Source of the DNA: Aquipseudomonas alcaligenes_A
Lineage (GTDB): Bacteria; Pseudomonadota; Gammaproteobacteria; Pseudomonadales; Pseudomonadaceae
Reading direction: 5' to 3' (one strand)
Assembly: GCA_048595745.1 (NCBI GenBank)
Contig: CP184361.1
DNA length: 64,000 bases
The notes under the pieces are model-generated. The model saw only the letters and a program-made list of their open reading frames with translations. It had not been told where the DNA came from and did no database searches. The first letter of the stretch is position 1. Each line of letters starts with the position of its first letter. Positions 41,668-49,372 of the stretch are shown here, piece by piece. The translations under genes were made by a program, and so were the position numbers.

Positions 41668-42642
41668 ATGAAGACTGCCTTGTCGCATATCGCCCTGGCC
41701 CTCGGTGCCCTCGCCCTCAGCAGCCAGCTGCTGGCCGAGCCCAAGCGCCCCGAGTGCATCGCCCCGGCCAAGCCCGGCGGCGGTTTCGACCTGACCTGCA
41801 AGCTGGCCCAGAGCGGCCTGAAGGACAACGGCCTGCTCCAGGCGCCGATGCGCGTCACCTACATGCCTGGCGGCGTCGGTGCGGTAGCCTACAACGCCGT
41901 GGTGGCGCAACGGCCGAAGGACGCCGGGACCATCACCGCGTTCTCCTCCGGCTCCCTGCTCAACCTGGCCCAGGGCAAGTTCGGCCGCTATGACGAGAAC
42001 GCCGTGCGCTGGCTCGCCGGCATCGGCACCGACTACGGCGCCATCAGCGTACGCGCCGACTCGCCCTACCAGACCCTCGACGACCTGGTGCAGGCGCTGA
42101 AGAAGGACCCGGGCAGCATCGTCTTCGGCGCAGGCGCCACCATCGGCGGCCAGGACTGGATGCAGACCGCGCTGATCGCCCGCGCTGCCGGCATCGACCC
42201 GCAGAAGCTGCGCTACGTGGCCTTCGAGGGCGGCGGCGAAACCCTCACCGCCATGCTCGGCGGTCATGTCCAGGTCACCTCCAGCGGCCTCGGCGAAGTC
42301 ACCCCGCAACTGGCGGCGAACAAGATCCGCGTTATCGCCGTGCTCTCCGAGCAGCGCCTGCCGGGCAAGCTGGCCAACCTGCCGACCGCCAAGGAGCAGG
42401 GCTACGACATCACCTGGCCGGTGATCCGTGGCTTCTACATGGGCCCGGAAGTCAGCGATGCGGACTACGCCTGGTGGAAGGGCCAGTTCGACACCCTGCT
42501 GGCCAGCCCCGAGTTCGCCAAGCTGCGCGAACAGCGCGACCTGTTCCCCCTGAGCATGACCGGCGACGAGCTGAAGGCCTACGTGTTCAAGCAGGTGCAG
42601 GACTACAAGACCCTGGCCGGCGAATTCGGCCTGGTCCAGTAA
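41668..42642 (+). CDS. tctC: TctC, tricarboxylate-binding periplasmic protein
   Basis: A 324-aa exported solute-binding protein of the Bug/TctC family with signal MKTALSHIALALGALALSSQLLA. The ligand-recognising first strands (ECIAPAKPGGGFDLTCKL) match TctC, which binds citrate and delivers it to TctAB. Other typical blocks are MRVTYMPGGVGAVAYN and VFGAGATIGGQDW. RBS AGGAGAAAG. Separated from tctB by a repeat element. Confidence 0.95.
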   Translation: MKTALSHIALALGALALSSQLLAEPKRPECIAPAKPGGGFDLTCKLAQSGLKDNGLLQAPMRVTYMPGGVGAVAYNAVVAQRPKDAGTITAFSSGSLLNLAQGKFGRYDENAVRWLAGIGTDYGAISVRADSPYQTLDDLVQALKKDPGSIVFGAGATIGGQDWMQTALIARAAGIDPQKLRYVAFEGGGETLTAMLGGHVQVTSSGLGEVTPQLAANKIRVIAVLSEQRLPGKLANLPTAKEQGYDITWPVIRGFYMGPEVSDADYAWWKGQFDTLLASPEFAKLREQRDLFPLSMTGDELKAYVFKQVQDYKTLAGEFGLVQ

Positions 42643-42645
42643 GGC

Positions 42646-42738
42646 CTCCCCTCTCCCCCCGGGAGAGGGTGTCCCACAGGGCCGGGTGAGGGCATCGCAT
42701 GCCCCTCACCCCTAGCCCCTCTCCCGGCGGGAGAGGGG
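42646..42738. repeat. Intergenic palindromic repeat between tctC and tctB
   Basis: A ~93-bp GC-rich element of nested inverted repeats: CCGGGAGAGGG pairs with CCCTCTCCCGG, enclosing GGGTGAGGGCAT / ATGCCCCTCACCC. A terminal CCCCTCTCCCG / CGGGAGAGGGG hairpin recurs at 51900-51925. Such elements are dispersed in Pseudomonas genomes. Its place just after tctC may stabilise the binding-protein mRNA relative to the membrane genes. Confidence 0.8.
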
Positions 42739-42767
42739 AACCACCATCCTTGCTCAGGAATACCACC

Positions 42768-43214
42768 ATGTACGTCCGCCTGTTCGCTGCGGTGTGGCTG
42801 CTCGTCTGCGCCTTTCTCGCCGTGGTCGCCTGGGGCTTCCAGGCGCCCTTTTCCTATGACCCGGTCGGCCCACGTGCCTACCCCCTGCTGTTGCTGGCAC
42901 TGATGGCCGCCGCCGCCCTGTGGCTACTGTGCAAGCCAAGCGGCGAGCCGACCCTGCCGATCTCCTGGGCGCTGGCGCGCAAGGTCGCCCTGTGCATCGG
43001 CGCCCTGCTGGCCTACGCCCTGCTGTTCGAGCCACTGGGCTTCGTGCTCAGCACCGCCCTGGCCGGCTTCGGCCTCGGCCTGCTGTTCGGCGGCCGCCTG
43101 CTGCCCAGCGCCCTCAGCGGCCTGCTGATGGGCACCCTGCTGTATGGCCTGTTCGATTACCTGCTGGACGTGCCGCTGCCGCTCGGCCTGTTCGCCGCCT
43201 TCGTGGAGAGCTGA
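42768..43214 (+). CDS. tctB: TctB, small membrane subunit of tricarboxylate transporter
   Basis: A 148-aa protein with four membrane spans. It begins MYVRLFAAVWLLVCAFLAV and includes YDPVGPRAYPLLLLALMAAAA, a motif pattern typical of TctB (P-R-x-x-P). TctA and TctB form the membrane part of the tripartite tricarboxylate transporter. The frame also runs through the repeat upstream, but the ATG at 42768 fits the family. One bp separates it from tctA. Confidence 0.93.
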   Translation: MYVRLFAAVWLLVCAFLAVVAWGFQAPFSYDPVGPRAYPLLLLALMAAAALWLLCKPSGEPTLPISWALARKVALCIGALLAYALLFEPLGFVLSTALAGFGLGLLFGGRLLPSALSGLLMGTLLYGLFDYLLDVPLPLGLFAAFVES

Positions 43215-43215
43215 A

Positions 43216-44724
43216 ATGGAAACGCTGAATTTCTTGATGCAGGGCTTCGACGTGGCCACCCGGCCGGTCAACCTGCTGGTGGCGCTGTTCGGCGCCTTCG
43301 TCGGCACCGTGGTCGGCCTGCTGCCGGGCCTGGGCCCGATCAACGGCGTGGCGATCCTGCTGCCGCTGGCCTTCGCCCTCGGCCTGCCGCCGGAGACCGC
43401 ATTGATCCTGCTGGCCGCCGTGTACCTGGGCTGCGAGTACGGCGGGCGTATCTCGGCCATCCTGCTCAACGTACCGGGCGACGCCGCAGCGATCATGACC
43501 ACCCTCGACGGCTACCCGCTGGCGCGCCAGGGCAAGGGAGGCATCGCCCTGTCGCTGTCGGCCATGAGCTCGTTCATCGGCAGCACCATCGCCACCATCG
43601 GCGTCGTCCTGTTCGCGCCGATCCTGGCCAACTGGGCGGTGGCCTTCGGCCCGGCCGAGTACTTCGTGCTGATGGTGTTCGCCATCGCCTGCCTGGGCGG
43701 CATGGTCGGCGACAAACCGGTCAAGACCCTGCTCGCCGCGCTGATCGGCCTGGGCCTGGCCACGGTCGGGGTGGACGCCACCACCGGGGTTTACCGCTTC
43801 ACCTTCGACAGCGTCGGCCTGTCCGACGGCATCCAGTTCGTCATCGTGGTGATCGGCCTGTTCAGCGTCAGCGAGGTGCTGCTGATGCTCGAACACACCA
43901 CCAGCGGGCAGAAGGCAGTCAAGGCCAGCGGGCGCATGCTGTTCAACTTCAAGGAGTTCGCTTCGGTCTGGTGGACCACCCTGCGCAGCTCGCTGGCCGG
44001 CTTCGTCATCGGCGTGCTGCCGGGCGCCGGCGCGACCATTGCCAGCGCCATCACCTACATGAGCGAGAAGCGCATGGCCGGGGCCAACGGCCGCTTCGGC
44101 GACGGCGACCTGCGCGGCGTGGCGGCACCGGAAGCGGCCAACAACGCCTCGGCCTGCGGCTCGCTGATCCCCATGCTGACCCTCGGCGTGCCGGGCTCGG
44201 GCACCACCGCGGTGATGATCGGCGCCCTGACCCTGTACAACATCACCCCCGGCCCGCTGCTGTTCGAGCAGCAGCCGGACGTGGTCTGGGGCCTGATCGC
44301 CTCGCTGTTCATCGGCAACGTCATCCTGCTGGCGATGAACATCCCGCTGGTCGGCCTGTTCGCCCGCATGCTCAGCGTGCCGAGCTGGATCCTGGTGCCG
44401 GCGATCACCATCGTCAGCCTGGTCGGCGTGTACGCGGTGCACAGCACCACCTTCGACCTGGTGCTGATGATCGGCCTCGGTGTGTTCGGCTACCTGCTGC
44501 GCAAGATGGACTTCCCGCTGTCGGCGCTGATCCTCGGCTTCGTCCTCGGCGAGCTGATGGAATCCAACCTGCGCCGCGCCCTGTCGATCAGCAACGGCGA
44601 CCTGGCGATCCTCTGGTCCAGCCCGATCACCGTCGCGCTGTGGGGCCTGGCCCTGCTGATGCTGGCCCTGCCCGGCCTGCGCTGGCTGCGCAAGCGCCGC
44701 TCGCTGCGTGCCGCGCATGCCTAA
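43216..44724 (+). CDS. tctA: TctA, large membrane subunit of tricarboxylate transporter
   Basis: A 502-aa polytopic inner-membrane permease with 11-12 spans. Conserved blocks are VGLLPGLGPINGVAILLPL, YLGCEYGGRISAILLNVPGDAAA, FVIGVLPGAGATIAS and PEAANNASACGSLIPMLTLGVPGSGTTAVM. It drives citrate uptake with ions, using TctC as the receptor. Length matches the family. Confidence 0.97.
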   Translation: METLNFLMQGFDVATRPVNLLVALFGAFVGTVVGLLPGLGPINGVAILLPLAFALGLPPETALILLAAVYLGCEYGGRISAILLNVPGDAAAIMTTLDGYPLARQGKGGIALSLSAMSSFIGSTIATIGVVLFAPILANWAVAFGPAEYFVLMVFAIACLGGMVGDKPVKTLLAALIGLGLATVGVDATTGVYRFTFDSVGLSDGIQFVIVVIGLFSVSEVLLMLEHTTSGQKAVKASGRMLFNFKEFASVWWTTLRSSLAGFVIGVLPGAGATIASAITYMSEKRMAGANGRFGDGDLRGVAAPEAANNASACGSLIPMLTLGVPGSGTTAVMIGALTLYNITPGPLLFEQQPDVVWGLIASLFIGNVILLAMNIPLVGLFARMLSVPSWILVPAITIVSLVGVYAVHSTTFDLVLMIGLGVFGYLLRKMDFPLSALILGFVLGELMESNLRRALSISNGDLAILWSSPITVALWGLALLMLALPGLRWLRKRRSLRAAHA

Positions 44725-45733
44725 GTGGTGGCTCACGCCGCTGGCCGGTGCGGCCGGCGGCGCCCTGGCCAGCCTGATCGGCTGGCCTTTGCCATGGATG
44801 GTCGGCTCCCTGCTGGCGGTGATTCTGCTGCGCTGCCTGGGCGGCCTGGACCTGCGCGAAGTGCCCGGCGCGCGCAAGGGCGGGCAGTGGCTGGTGGGCA
44901 CCGGCATCGGCCTGCACTTCAGCCCGGCGGTGCTGGAGCAGGTGCTGGCCCACGGCGGTCTGCTGCTGGCCGGCGCCCTGCTCACCAGCCTCACCAGCCT
45001 GATCGGCATTGCCCTGCTGCGCGCGGCCGGCCACGACCGCGCCACCGCCTTCTTCGCCAGCATGCCCGGCGGCGCCAGCGAGATGGTTAACCTCGGCCAG
45101 CGCAACGGCGCCCAGGCCGGCGAGGTGGCGGCCGGACAGAGCCTGCGCCTGCTCCTGGTGGTGCTCCTGGTGCCGGCGCTGTTCCAGTGGTGGCTGGGCG
45201 CCGCACCGACATTGGCGCACGCGCACAGCCACAGTCAGCCCCTGGCGCTGGTTGCACTGCTGATTGGCGGCGCGCTGCTGGCCCTGCTCGGCCAGCGCCT
45301 GCGCCAGCCCAACCCCTGGCTGCTCGGGCCGATCCTGTTCGCCGCCGGCGGCGCGGTCTGGCTGGACCAGCCGCTGAGCCTGCCGTCCGGTACCAGCGAG
45401 CTGGGCCAGTGGCTGATCGGCAGCGCCCTGGGCTGCCACTTCAGCCGCGAGTTCTTCCGCCGCGCACCGCGCTTCCTCGCCCTGGTGCTGGCCGCCACGC
45501 TGCTGGCCATGTGCGCCGCCGCCCTAGCCGCCGAGGCCCTCGGCTGGCTGGGTGCGCTGGATCAGCGCTCGCTGATGCTGGGCATGATGCCCGGCGGCAT
45601 CGCCGAGCTGAGCCTGACCGCCGAGGCCCTGGCCCTATCGGTGCCACTGATCACCGGGCTGCAGGTACTGCGCCTGATGTGCGTGCTGTTCCTTGCCGAA
45701 CCGGCCTTCCGTCTGTGGCAGAGACAGCGCTGA
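44717..45733 (+). CDS. AbrB-family membrane protein (COG3180)
   Basis: A 338-aa protein with about ten spans in two internally related halves (AGGALASLIGWPLPWMVGSLL...; MPGGASEMVNLG in the first, MMPGGIAELSLTAEAL in the second). It belongs to the AbrB/'ammonia monooxygenase-like' permease family, whose members often adjoin tripartite tricarboxylate transporters. It overlaps tctA by 8 bp and has no SD, so it is translationally coupled to the tct operon. Confidence 0.88.
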   Translation: MPKWWLTPLAGAAGGALASLIGWPLPWMVGSLLAVILLRCLGGLDLREVPGARKGGQWLVGTGIGLHFSPAVLEQVLAHGGLLLAGALLTSLTSLIGIALLRAAGHDRATAFFASMPGGASEMVNLGQRNGAQAGEVAAGQSLRLLLVVLLVPALFQWWLGAAPTLAHAHSHSQPLALVALLIGGALLALLGQRLRQPNPWLLGPILFAAGGAVWLDQPLSLPSGTSELGQWLIGSALGCHFSREFFRRAPRFLALVLAATLLAMCAAALAAEALGWLGALDQRSLMLGMMPGGIAELSLTAEALALSVPLITGLQVLRLMCVLFLAEPAFRLWQRQR

Positions 45734-45764
45734 ACCGTCGGTCGGCACCCCGCAAGAAAACCTG

Positions 45765-45795
45765 TTGACCTCAAGTCAACTTGAACTCGTAGAGT
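45765..45795 (+). promoter_or_regulatory. SoxR/MerR-type promoter with 19-bp spacer
   Basis: -35 TTGACC (45765-45770) and -10 TAGAGT (45790-45795) are separated by 19 bp, the long spacing bent by MerR-family activators. The spacer holds the palindrome ACCTCAAGTCAACTTGAAC, nearly the classical SoxR box and related to the site at 1599-1620. It should drive the three-gene operon starting at 45832. Confidence 0.82.
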
Positions 45796-45831
45796 CGTTT
45801 CACCCCCCTGAACGACTCCTGCGAGGTTCCC

Positions 45832-46311
45832 GTGCAAGACATCCTGCTGCTCACCGCCATCGGCGCCGGCGCCACCCTGGTCATGGACGCCTGGTTGCTG
45901 CTCCTGAACAAATGCGGCATCCCCACCCTCAACTTCGCCTTTATCGGCCGCTGGGTCGGCCATCTGCCACGCGGCCAGGTGATGCACGCGGCCATTGCCC
46001 GCTCCGCGCCCATCCGTGGCGAACGGGCACTCGGCTGGGCGATGCACTACGCCACCGGCATCGCCTTCGCCGCCCTGCTGCTGGCACTCACCGGCCCGGC
46101 CTGGGCGGCCGCCCCCAGCCTGCTGCCGGCGCTGGCCCTGGGCATCGCCACGGTCGCCGTGCCGCTGCTGCTGATCCAGCCGGCCATGGGCGCCGGCATC
46201 GCCTCATCGAAAACGCCAACGCCGCTGCGCAACTGCCTGCGCAGCATCGCCAACCACGGCGTGTTCGGCCTCGGCCTGTACCTGAGCGCCGCGCTGATCG
46301 CCGCCCTGTAA
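45832..46311 (+). CDS. DUF2938 family membrane protein
   Basis: A 159-aa protein from a GTG start (MQDILLLTAIGAGATLVMDAW) with four membrane spans. The block FAFIGRWVGHLPRGQVMHAAI and GWAMHYATGIAFA are typical of DUF2938. Function unknown. It is the first gene of a putative MerR/SoxR-controlled operon with a flavodoxin-like reductase 14 bp downstream. Confidence 0.88.
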   Translation: MQDILLLTAIGAGATLVMDAWLLLLNKCGIPTLNFAFIGRWVGHLPRGQVMHAAIARSAPIRGERALGWAMHYATGIAFAALLLALTGPAWAAAPSLLPALALGIATVAVPLLLIQPAMGAGIASSKTPTPLRNCLRSIANHGVFGLGLYLSAALIAAL

Positions 46312-46325
46312 ACGGAGTATTCGTC

Positions 46326-46913
46326 ATGCACCGCATCGCCATCCTGTACCACAGCGCCCACGGCCACACCGAACACATCGCCCGCTGCATCGGTGACGGC
46401 ATCCAGCAGGTCGCCGGCCTGCAGACCGACCTGCTGCAGGCCCAGGACCTGCTCGCACACCCCGAAGACCTGCTCGCCTACGACGGCCTGATCCTCGGCT
46501 CGCCCACCTACCTCGGCGGCGTCTCGGCACCGCTCAAGGCGCTGATGGACGCCACCGGCGGCCTGTGGCGCCAGCAGCGCCTGCGCGGCAAGCTGGCGGC
46601 CGGCTTCACCGTGTCGGCGCTGCCGGCCGGCGACAAGCAGTCCACCCTGCTGTCGATGTTCACCTTCTGCATGCAGCACGGCATGCTCTGGGTCGGCAAC
46701 CCGATCCTGCCCGAGCAGCACCAGGGCGTGCCCTATGACGAGGCGGCCAACCGCCTGGGCTCCTGGTCAGGATTGATGGCCCAGGCGGACAAGGCCTCCC
46801 CCGGCCACGCCTTCGCCCCCGGCGATATCAAGACGGCGCACCTGTTCGGCCAGCACTTCGCCCACACCCTGCTGCGCCTGCACGCCGGCGCCAGCCTGGA
46901 GCGCGCCGAATGA
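46326..46913 (+). CDS. Flavodoxin-fold NAD(P)H-dependent oxidoreductase (WrbA-like)
   Basis: A 195-aa flavoprotein. The FMN phosphate loop is YHSAHGHTEHIA (residues 8-19), a second FMN loop is SPTYLGGVSAPLKALMDATG and the third is in SALPAGDKQSTL. This pattern is that of WrbA/NAD(P)H:quinone reductases, which reduce quinones by two electrons. Its stop overlaps the DUF2798 start by 4 bp. The SoxR/MerR-type promoter upstream fits a redox-cycling stress role. Confidence 0.9.
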   Translation: MHRIAILYHSAHGHTEHIARCIGDGIQQVAGLQTDLLQAQDLLAHPEDLLAYDGLILGSPTYLGGVSAPLKALMDATGGLWRQQRLRGKLAAGFTVSALPAGDKQSTLLSMFTFCMQHGMLWVGNPILPEQHQGVPYDEAANRLGSWSGLMAQADKASPGHAFAPGDIKTAHLFGQHFAHTLLRLHAGASLERAE

Positions 46914-47137
46914 TCCCGCCCAGGTACGCCCCGCAGCTGTTCGCCCTGATCCTCTCCGGCCTGATGTCGCTGCTGGTTTCGGCTATCGCCACCCTGCGTG
47001 CCAGCGGGCTGGGGCCGCCGTTCATGGGCATCTGGCTGGGCGCCTGGCTGACGGCCTGGCTGTTCGCCTTCCCGACCGTACTGCTGGTAGCGCCGCTGAC
47101 CCAGCGTCTGGTGCGCCTGCTGGTGCGCCAGGGCTGA
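46910..47137 (+). CDS. DUF2798 small membrane protein
   Basis: A 75-aa protein with two membrane spans (residues ~9-30 and ~38-63); the family motif 'W...W...F..A.P..L...P...R' is visible as WLGAWLTAWLFAFPTVLLVAPLTQRLV. Function unknown. Last gene of the operon (ATGA-type overlap with the reductase), followed by a hairpin terminator. Confidence 0.9.
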   Translation: MIPPRYAPQLFALILSGLMSLLVSAIATLRASGLGPPFMGIWLGAWLTAWLFAFPTVLLVAPLTQRLVRLLVRQG

Positions 47138-47143
47138 AGCCGA

Positions 47144-47163
47144 TGGCACGCTGCCGCGTGCCA
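47144..47163. terminator. Hairpin between convergent DUF2798 and SDR genes
   Basis: A perfect 8-bp stem (TGGCACGC / GCGTGCCA) with a TGCC loop lies between the two stop codons. Confidence 0.6.
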
Positions 47164-47170
47164 CAGCCTT

Positions 47171-47917
47171 TCAGCGCAAGGTGTAGCCCTTGTCCACCAC
47201 CCAGTCCTGGCCATACACGCCACGGGCGCCCTGGGACAGCTGGAACAGCACCACCTCGGCCACCGCCGCGGCGCTGAGGAACTCGCCATCCACCAGGCGC
47301 GTATTGACCTCGCTGGCCACACCGGCCAGCGCCTCGTCCGGCAGGCCCAGGCTGTTCCAGATCGGCGTGGCCGTCGGCCCCGGCGATACCAGGTTCAGGC
47401 GCACGCCTTCGCCGGCATGCTCCAGCGCCAAGCTGCGCACCAGCGCGGACAGCGCCGCCTTGCTGGCGATGTAGGCGCCCAGGCCGACAAAGCCAAGCTG
47501 GCGCAGGAAGGTACTGATGAACACCACCGACGCCGGCTGTGCCAACTGCGCCTTCAATGCGTAGAAGGTGTTCACTGCGCCGGCGCCGTTGACCCGCCAC
47601 TGAGCCTCGAACGCCTGCAGGTCACTGCCCGGCGCCAACCGGGCGATGCCCGCATTGGGCACCAGGTAATGCACCTCCCCCAGCTCGGCGGCGCCCGCCG
47701 CCAGGGCGTGCAGCGACGCCTCGCGGGTCACGTCGCCCTCATGCCAGTAAAGCCGCTGAGGATAGCGTTCCAGCAGTGGCGCCAGTTCGCCCAGGCTGCG
47801 CGACATCGCCAGCACCCGTGCGCCACGCTCAAGCAGTTGCTCACACACGGCCAGACCGACACCGGAACTGGCGCCCGTCACTACCGCCAGGCGCTGTTCA
47901 AATTCATTGTTCATCAC
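47171..47917 (-). CDS. Short-chain dehydrogenase/reductase
   Basis: A 248-aa classical SDR. The cofactor loop is TGASSGVG (residues ~14-21), then VPNAGIA (the NAG motif) and the catalytic Ser (STFL region) with YIASK (Tyr-x-x-x-Lys). NADP or NAD preference is uncertain; the substrate is unknown. It is convergent with the MerR-type operon and shares a terminator hairpin with it. Confidence 0.92.
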   Translation of the reverse strand: MMNNEFEQRLAVVTGASSGVGLAVCEQLLERGARVLAMSRSLGELAPLLERYPQRLYWHEGDVTREASLHALAAGAAELGEVHYLVPNAGIARLAPGSDLQAFEAQWRVNGAGAVNTFYALKAQLAQPASVVFISTFLRQLGFVGLGAYIASKAALSALVRSLALEHAGEGVRLNLVSPGPTATPIWNSLGLPDEALAGVASEVNTRLVDGEFLSAAAVAEVVLFQLSQGARGVYGQDWVVDKGYTLR

Positions 47918-47944
47918 TTACCTCGAAAGCCGAGAAGAAGGGGC

Positions 47945-47967
47945 CGCTCCGGGCCTGGCCCGGAGCG
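47945..47967 (-). terminator. Terminator after the glycine-zipper gene
   Basis: A perfect 10-bp stem (CGCTCCGGGC / GCCCGGAGCG) with CTG loop begins 9 bp past the stop, followed on the minus strand by a pyrimidine tract (CCCCTTCTTC). Confidence 0.65.
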
Positions 47968-47976
47968 CCGTCAGGA

Positions 47977-48324
47977 TCAATGGGAATAAAGCCGGCCCTG
48001 GCGCAGGTCGACCTGCTGACCACGTTCGAAGCGCCGCTGCGGCGAGCGCACCCAGCGCTTCTCACCGGCCTCGTCACGCACCCGGTAGGCGGTGCCACTC
48101 TGCCCGCTAGCGCGCTGCACCTGCGCCCCGGACCAGCCACCCACGGCCGCGCCGACTACAGCCCCAACCGGCCCACCGGCGGCGGCGCCGACCATCAGCC
48201 CGGTCAACCCACCGAAACCGGTGCCGACCGCGTTTTCTTCCCGCTCCGCCACCACCTCAGCGGCCTGGAGGGATTGCATGGCCAACAGGCCGGTTGTGAA
48301 AGCAAGCAAGGCAAGGTGTTTCAT
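47977..48324 (-). CDS. Glycine-zipper 2TM-domain exported protein
   Basis: A 115-aa protein with signal peptide (MKHLALLAFTTGLLAMQSLQA) and a glycine zipper (GTGFGGLTGLMVGAAAGGPVG, then AVVGAAVGGW). These small envelope proteins resemble the SlyB/17-kDa antigen and OmpA-associated glycine-zipper families and may insert in membranes. No lipobox Cys is present. A Pseudomonas-like charged C-terminal domain follows (VRDEAGEKRWVRSPQRRFERG). Confidence 0.85.
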   Translation of the reverse strand: MKHLALLAFTTGLLAMQSLQAAEVVAEREENAVGTGFGGLTGLMVGAAAGGPVGAVVGAAVGGWSGAQVQRASGQSGTAYRVRDEAGEKRWVRSPQRRFERGQQVDLRQGRLYSH

Positions 48325-48779
48325 CTGAGTACTCCTGAGTTGGGCATTGCGCCTGGAGTCACTCAGCTTTCGTGCCAGGTATTTTTCTTCTTAATTTCAA
48401 TTACTTGATAAGCATATAGGTCGATATGACAGCTTCTGCCTGCGGTTGATAGGACACTCATAGAGGTCGGAATGACAACTAAACGGTACTTTCCCACCGT
48501 CTATGTCCGCCAGTACCTTTATGAACAACCGTCAGGAGACCCCTGATGGCCAGAAGTGGTCAGTCTTGTCGATTAACAAATCCGTCCTCTTGTGTTCTCG
48601 ATACGGACCAAGGAAGGGGCCGCGACCTGCGCGCAAGCTGAACGCATGGACAGCTTGCGTACCTCCCCCTCGATTGGCTAAGTTCCGGAAACACTAATGG
48701 CGATGCGCCAGCCGTCGGCGCCACGCGACTACAACGGAAGTAGGCCCTCTCGAAGGGCTCGGTAGTAGAGGGAAGCGCG
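48325..48779. other. 455-bp gene-free region with direct repeats and hairpins
   Basis: AT-rich at its left end, then mixed. It contains two direct repeats (AGGTCGATATGACA at 48418-48431 and AGGTCGGAATGACA at 48464-48477) and a 9-bp perfect hairpin at 48632-48659 (CGCAAGCTG / CAGCTTGCG, ATGGA in the loop). A small hairpin at 48744-48757 (GCCCT / AGGGC) lies in the leader of the next gene. A 64-codon ORF (48503-48697) lacks an SD and looks like chance. A small RNA gene is possible but not shown. Confidence 0.5.
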
Positions 48780-49313
48780 ATGCGCCTTGGCTTCTGGCAA
48801 CTCTTCTCCACGCTGGCCCGGCTGGTGGCCGGCACCTATTTCGTCAACCCCCTCTCCGTGCCCAGCCAGGACCCGCGCCTGCGGCTGCTGGGTATCGCCC
48901 CCTTAACCCTTGCTGCCAACTCGATGGCGCCGGCGCTGGTCGCGGGCGACCACATCGTCGCCAATGCCTGGGCCTATCACCTTGGCCAGCCGCAGCGCGG
49001 TGATGCGGTGGTGTTTCGCCATCCAAAGATGCCGCAAATCACCTACGTGAAACGCCTGATCGGGCTGCCCGGCGAGCGAGTAGCCATTCGCGGCGGCACG
49101 GTGTTCATCGATGGCAAGGCGCTGGTAGAGCCTTATATCTTGGACAGGCCGGAAGATCGGAAGCCCAGCACCTCGGAAATGGCAGAGCGAGTGGTATCGG
49201 AGGGGGAGTTTTTTGTATTGGGGGATAACCGGAATGACTCGAATGACAGCCGGTACTGGGGGATGGTGCCGGTGGGGAAACTGGTAGGCAAGGCGGGAAT
49301 ATCAAATCAATAA
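48780..49313 (+). CDS. Second, short signal peptidase I (LepB paralogue)
   Basis: A 177-aa S26-family protein. Catalytic Ser48 (ANSMAPAL) and Lys91 (ITYVKRLIGLPGE) are intact, as is the GDNRNDSNDSRYWGMVP box. It lacks the two long membrane spans of the housekeeping LepB at 26135; only a weakly hydrophobic N-terminus (FWQLFSTLARLVAGTYFV) remains. RBS AGAGGG. Codon use shifts to AT-rich over the last ~40 codons, at the edge of the low-GC block. It may process particular substrates or be a relic of an acquired element. Confidence 0.88.
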   Translation: MRLGFWQLFSTLARLVAGTYFVNPLSVPSQDPRLRLLGIAPLTLAANSMAPALVAGDHIVANAWAYHLGQPQRGDAVVFRHPKMPQITYVKRLIGLPGERVAIRGGTVFIDGKALVEPYILDRPEDRKPSTSEMAERVVSEGEFFVLGDNRNDSNDSRYWGMVPVGKLVGKAGISNQ

Positions 49314-49372
49314 AACATCAGCCCGCTATAGAAAACCACACCATTACCAAGCCATCTTAAGAGCCAACACAA

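Noticed and set aside
48503..48697. 64-codon ORF before lepB2
   Set aside because: No SD, no domain-like sequence, and it spans a strong RNA hairpin. Treated as non-coding.
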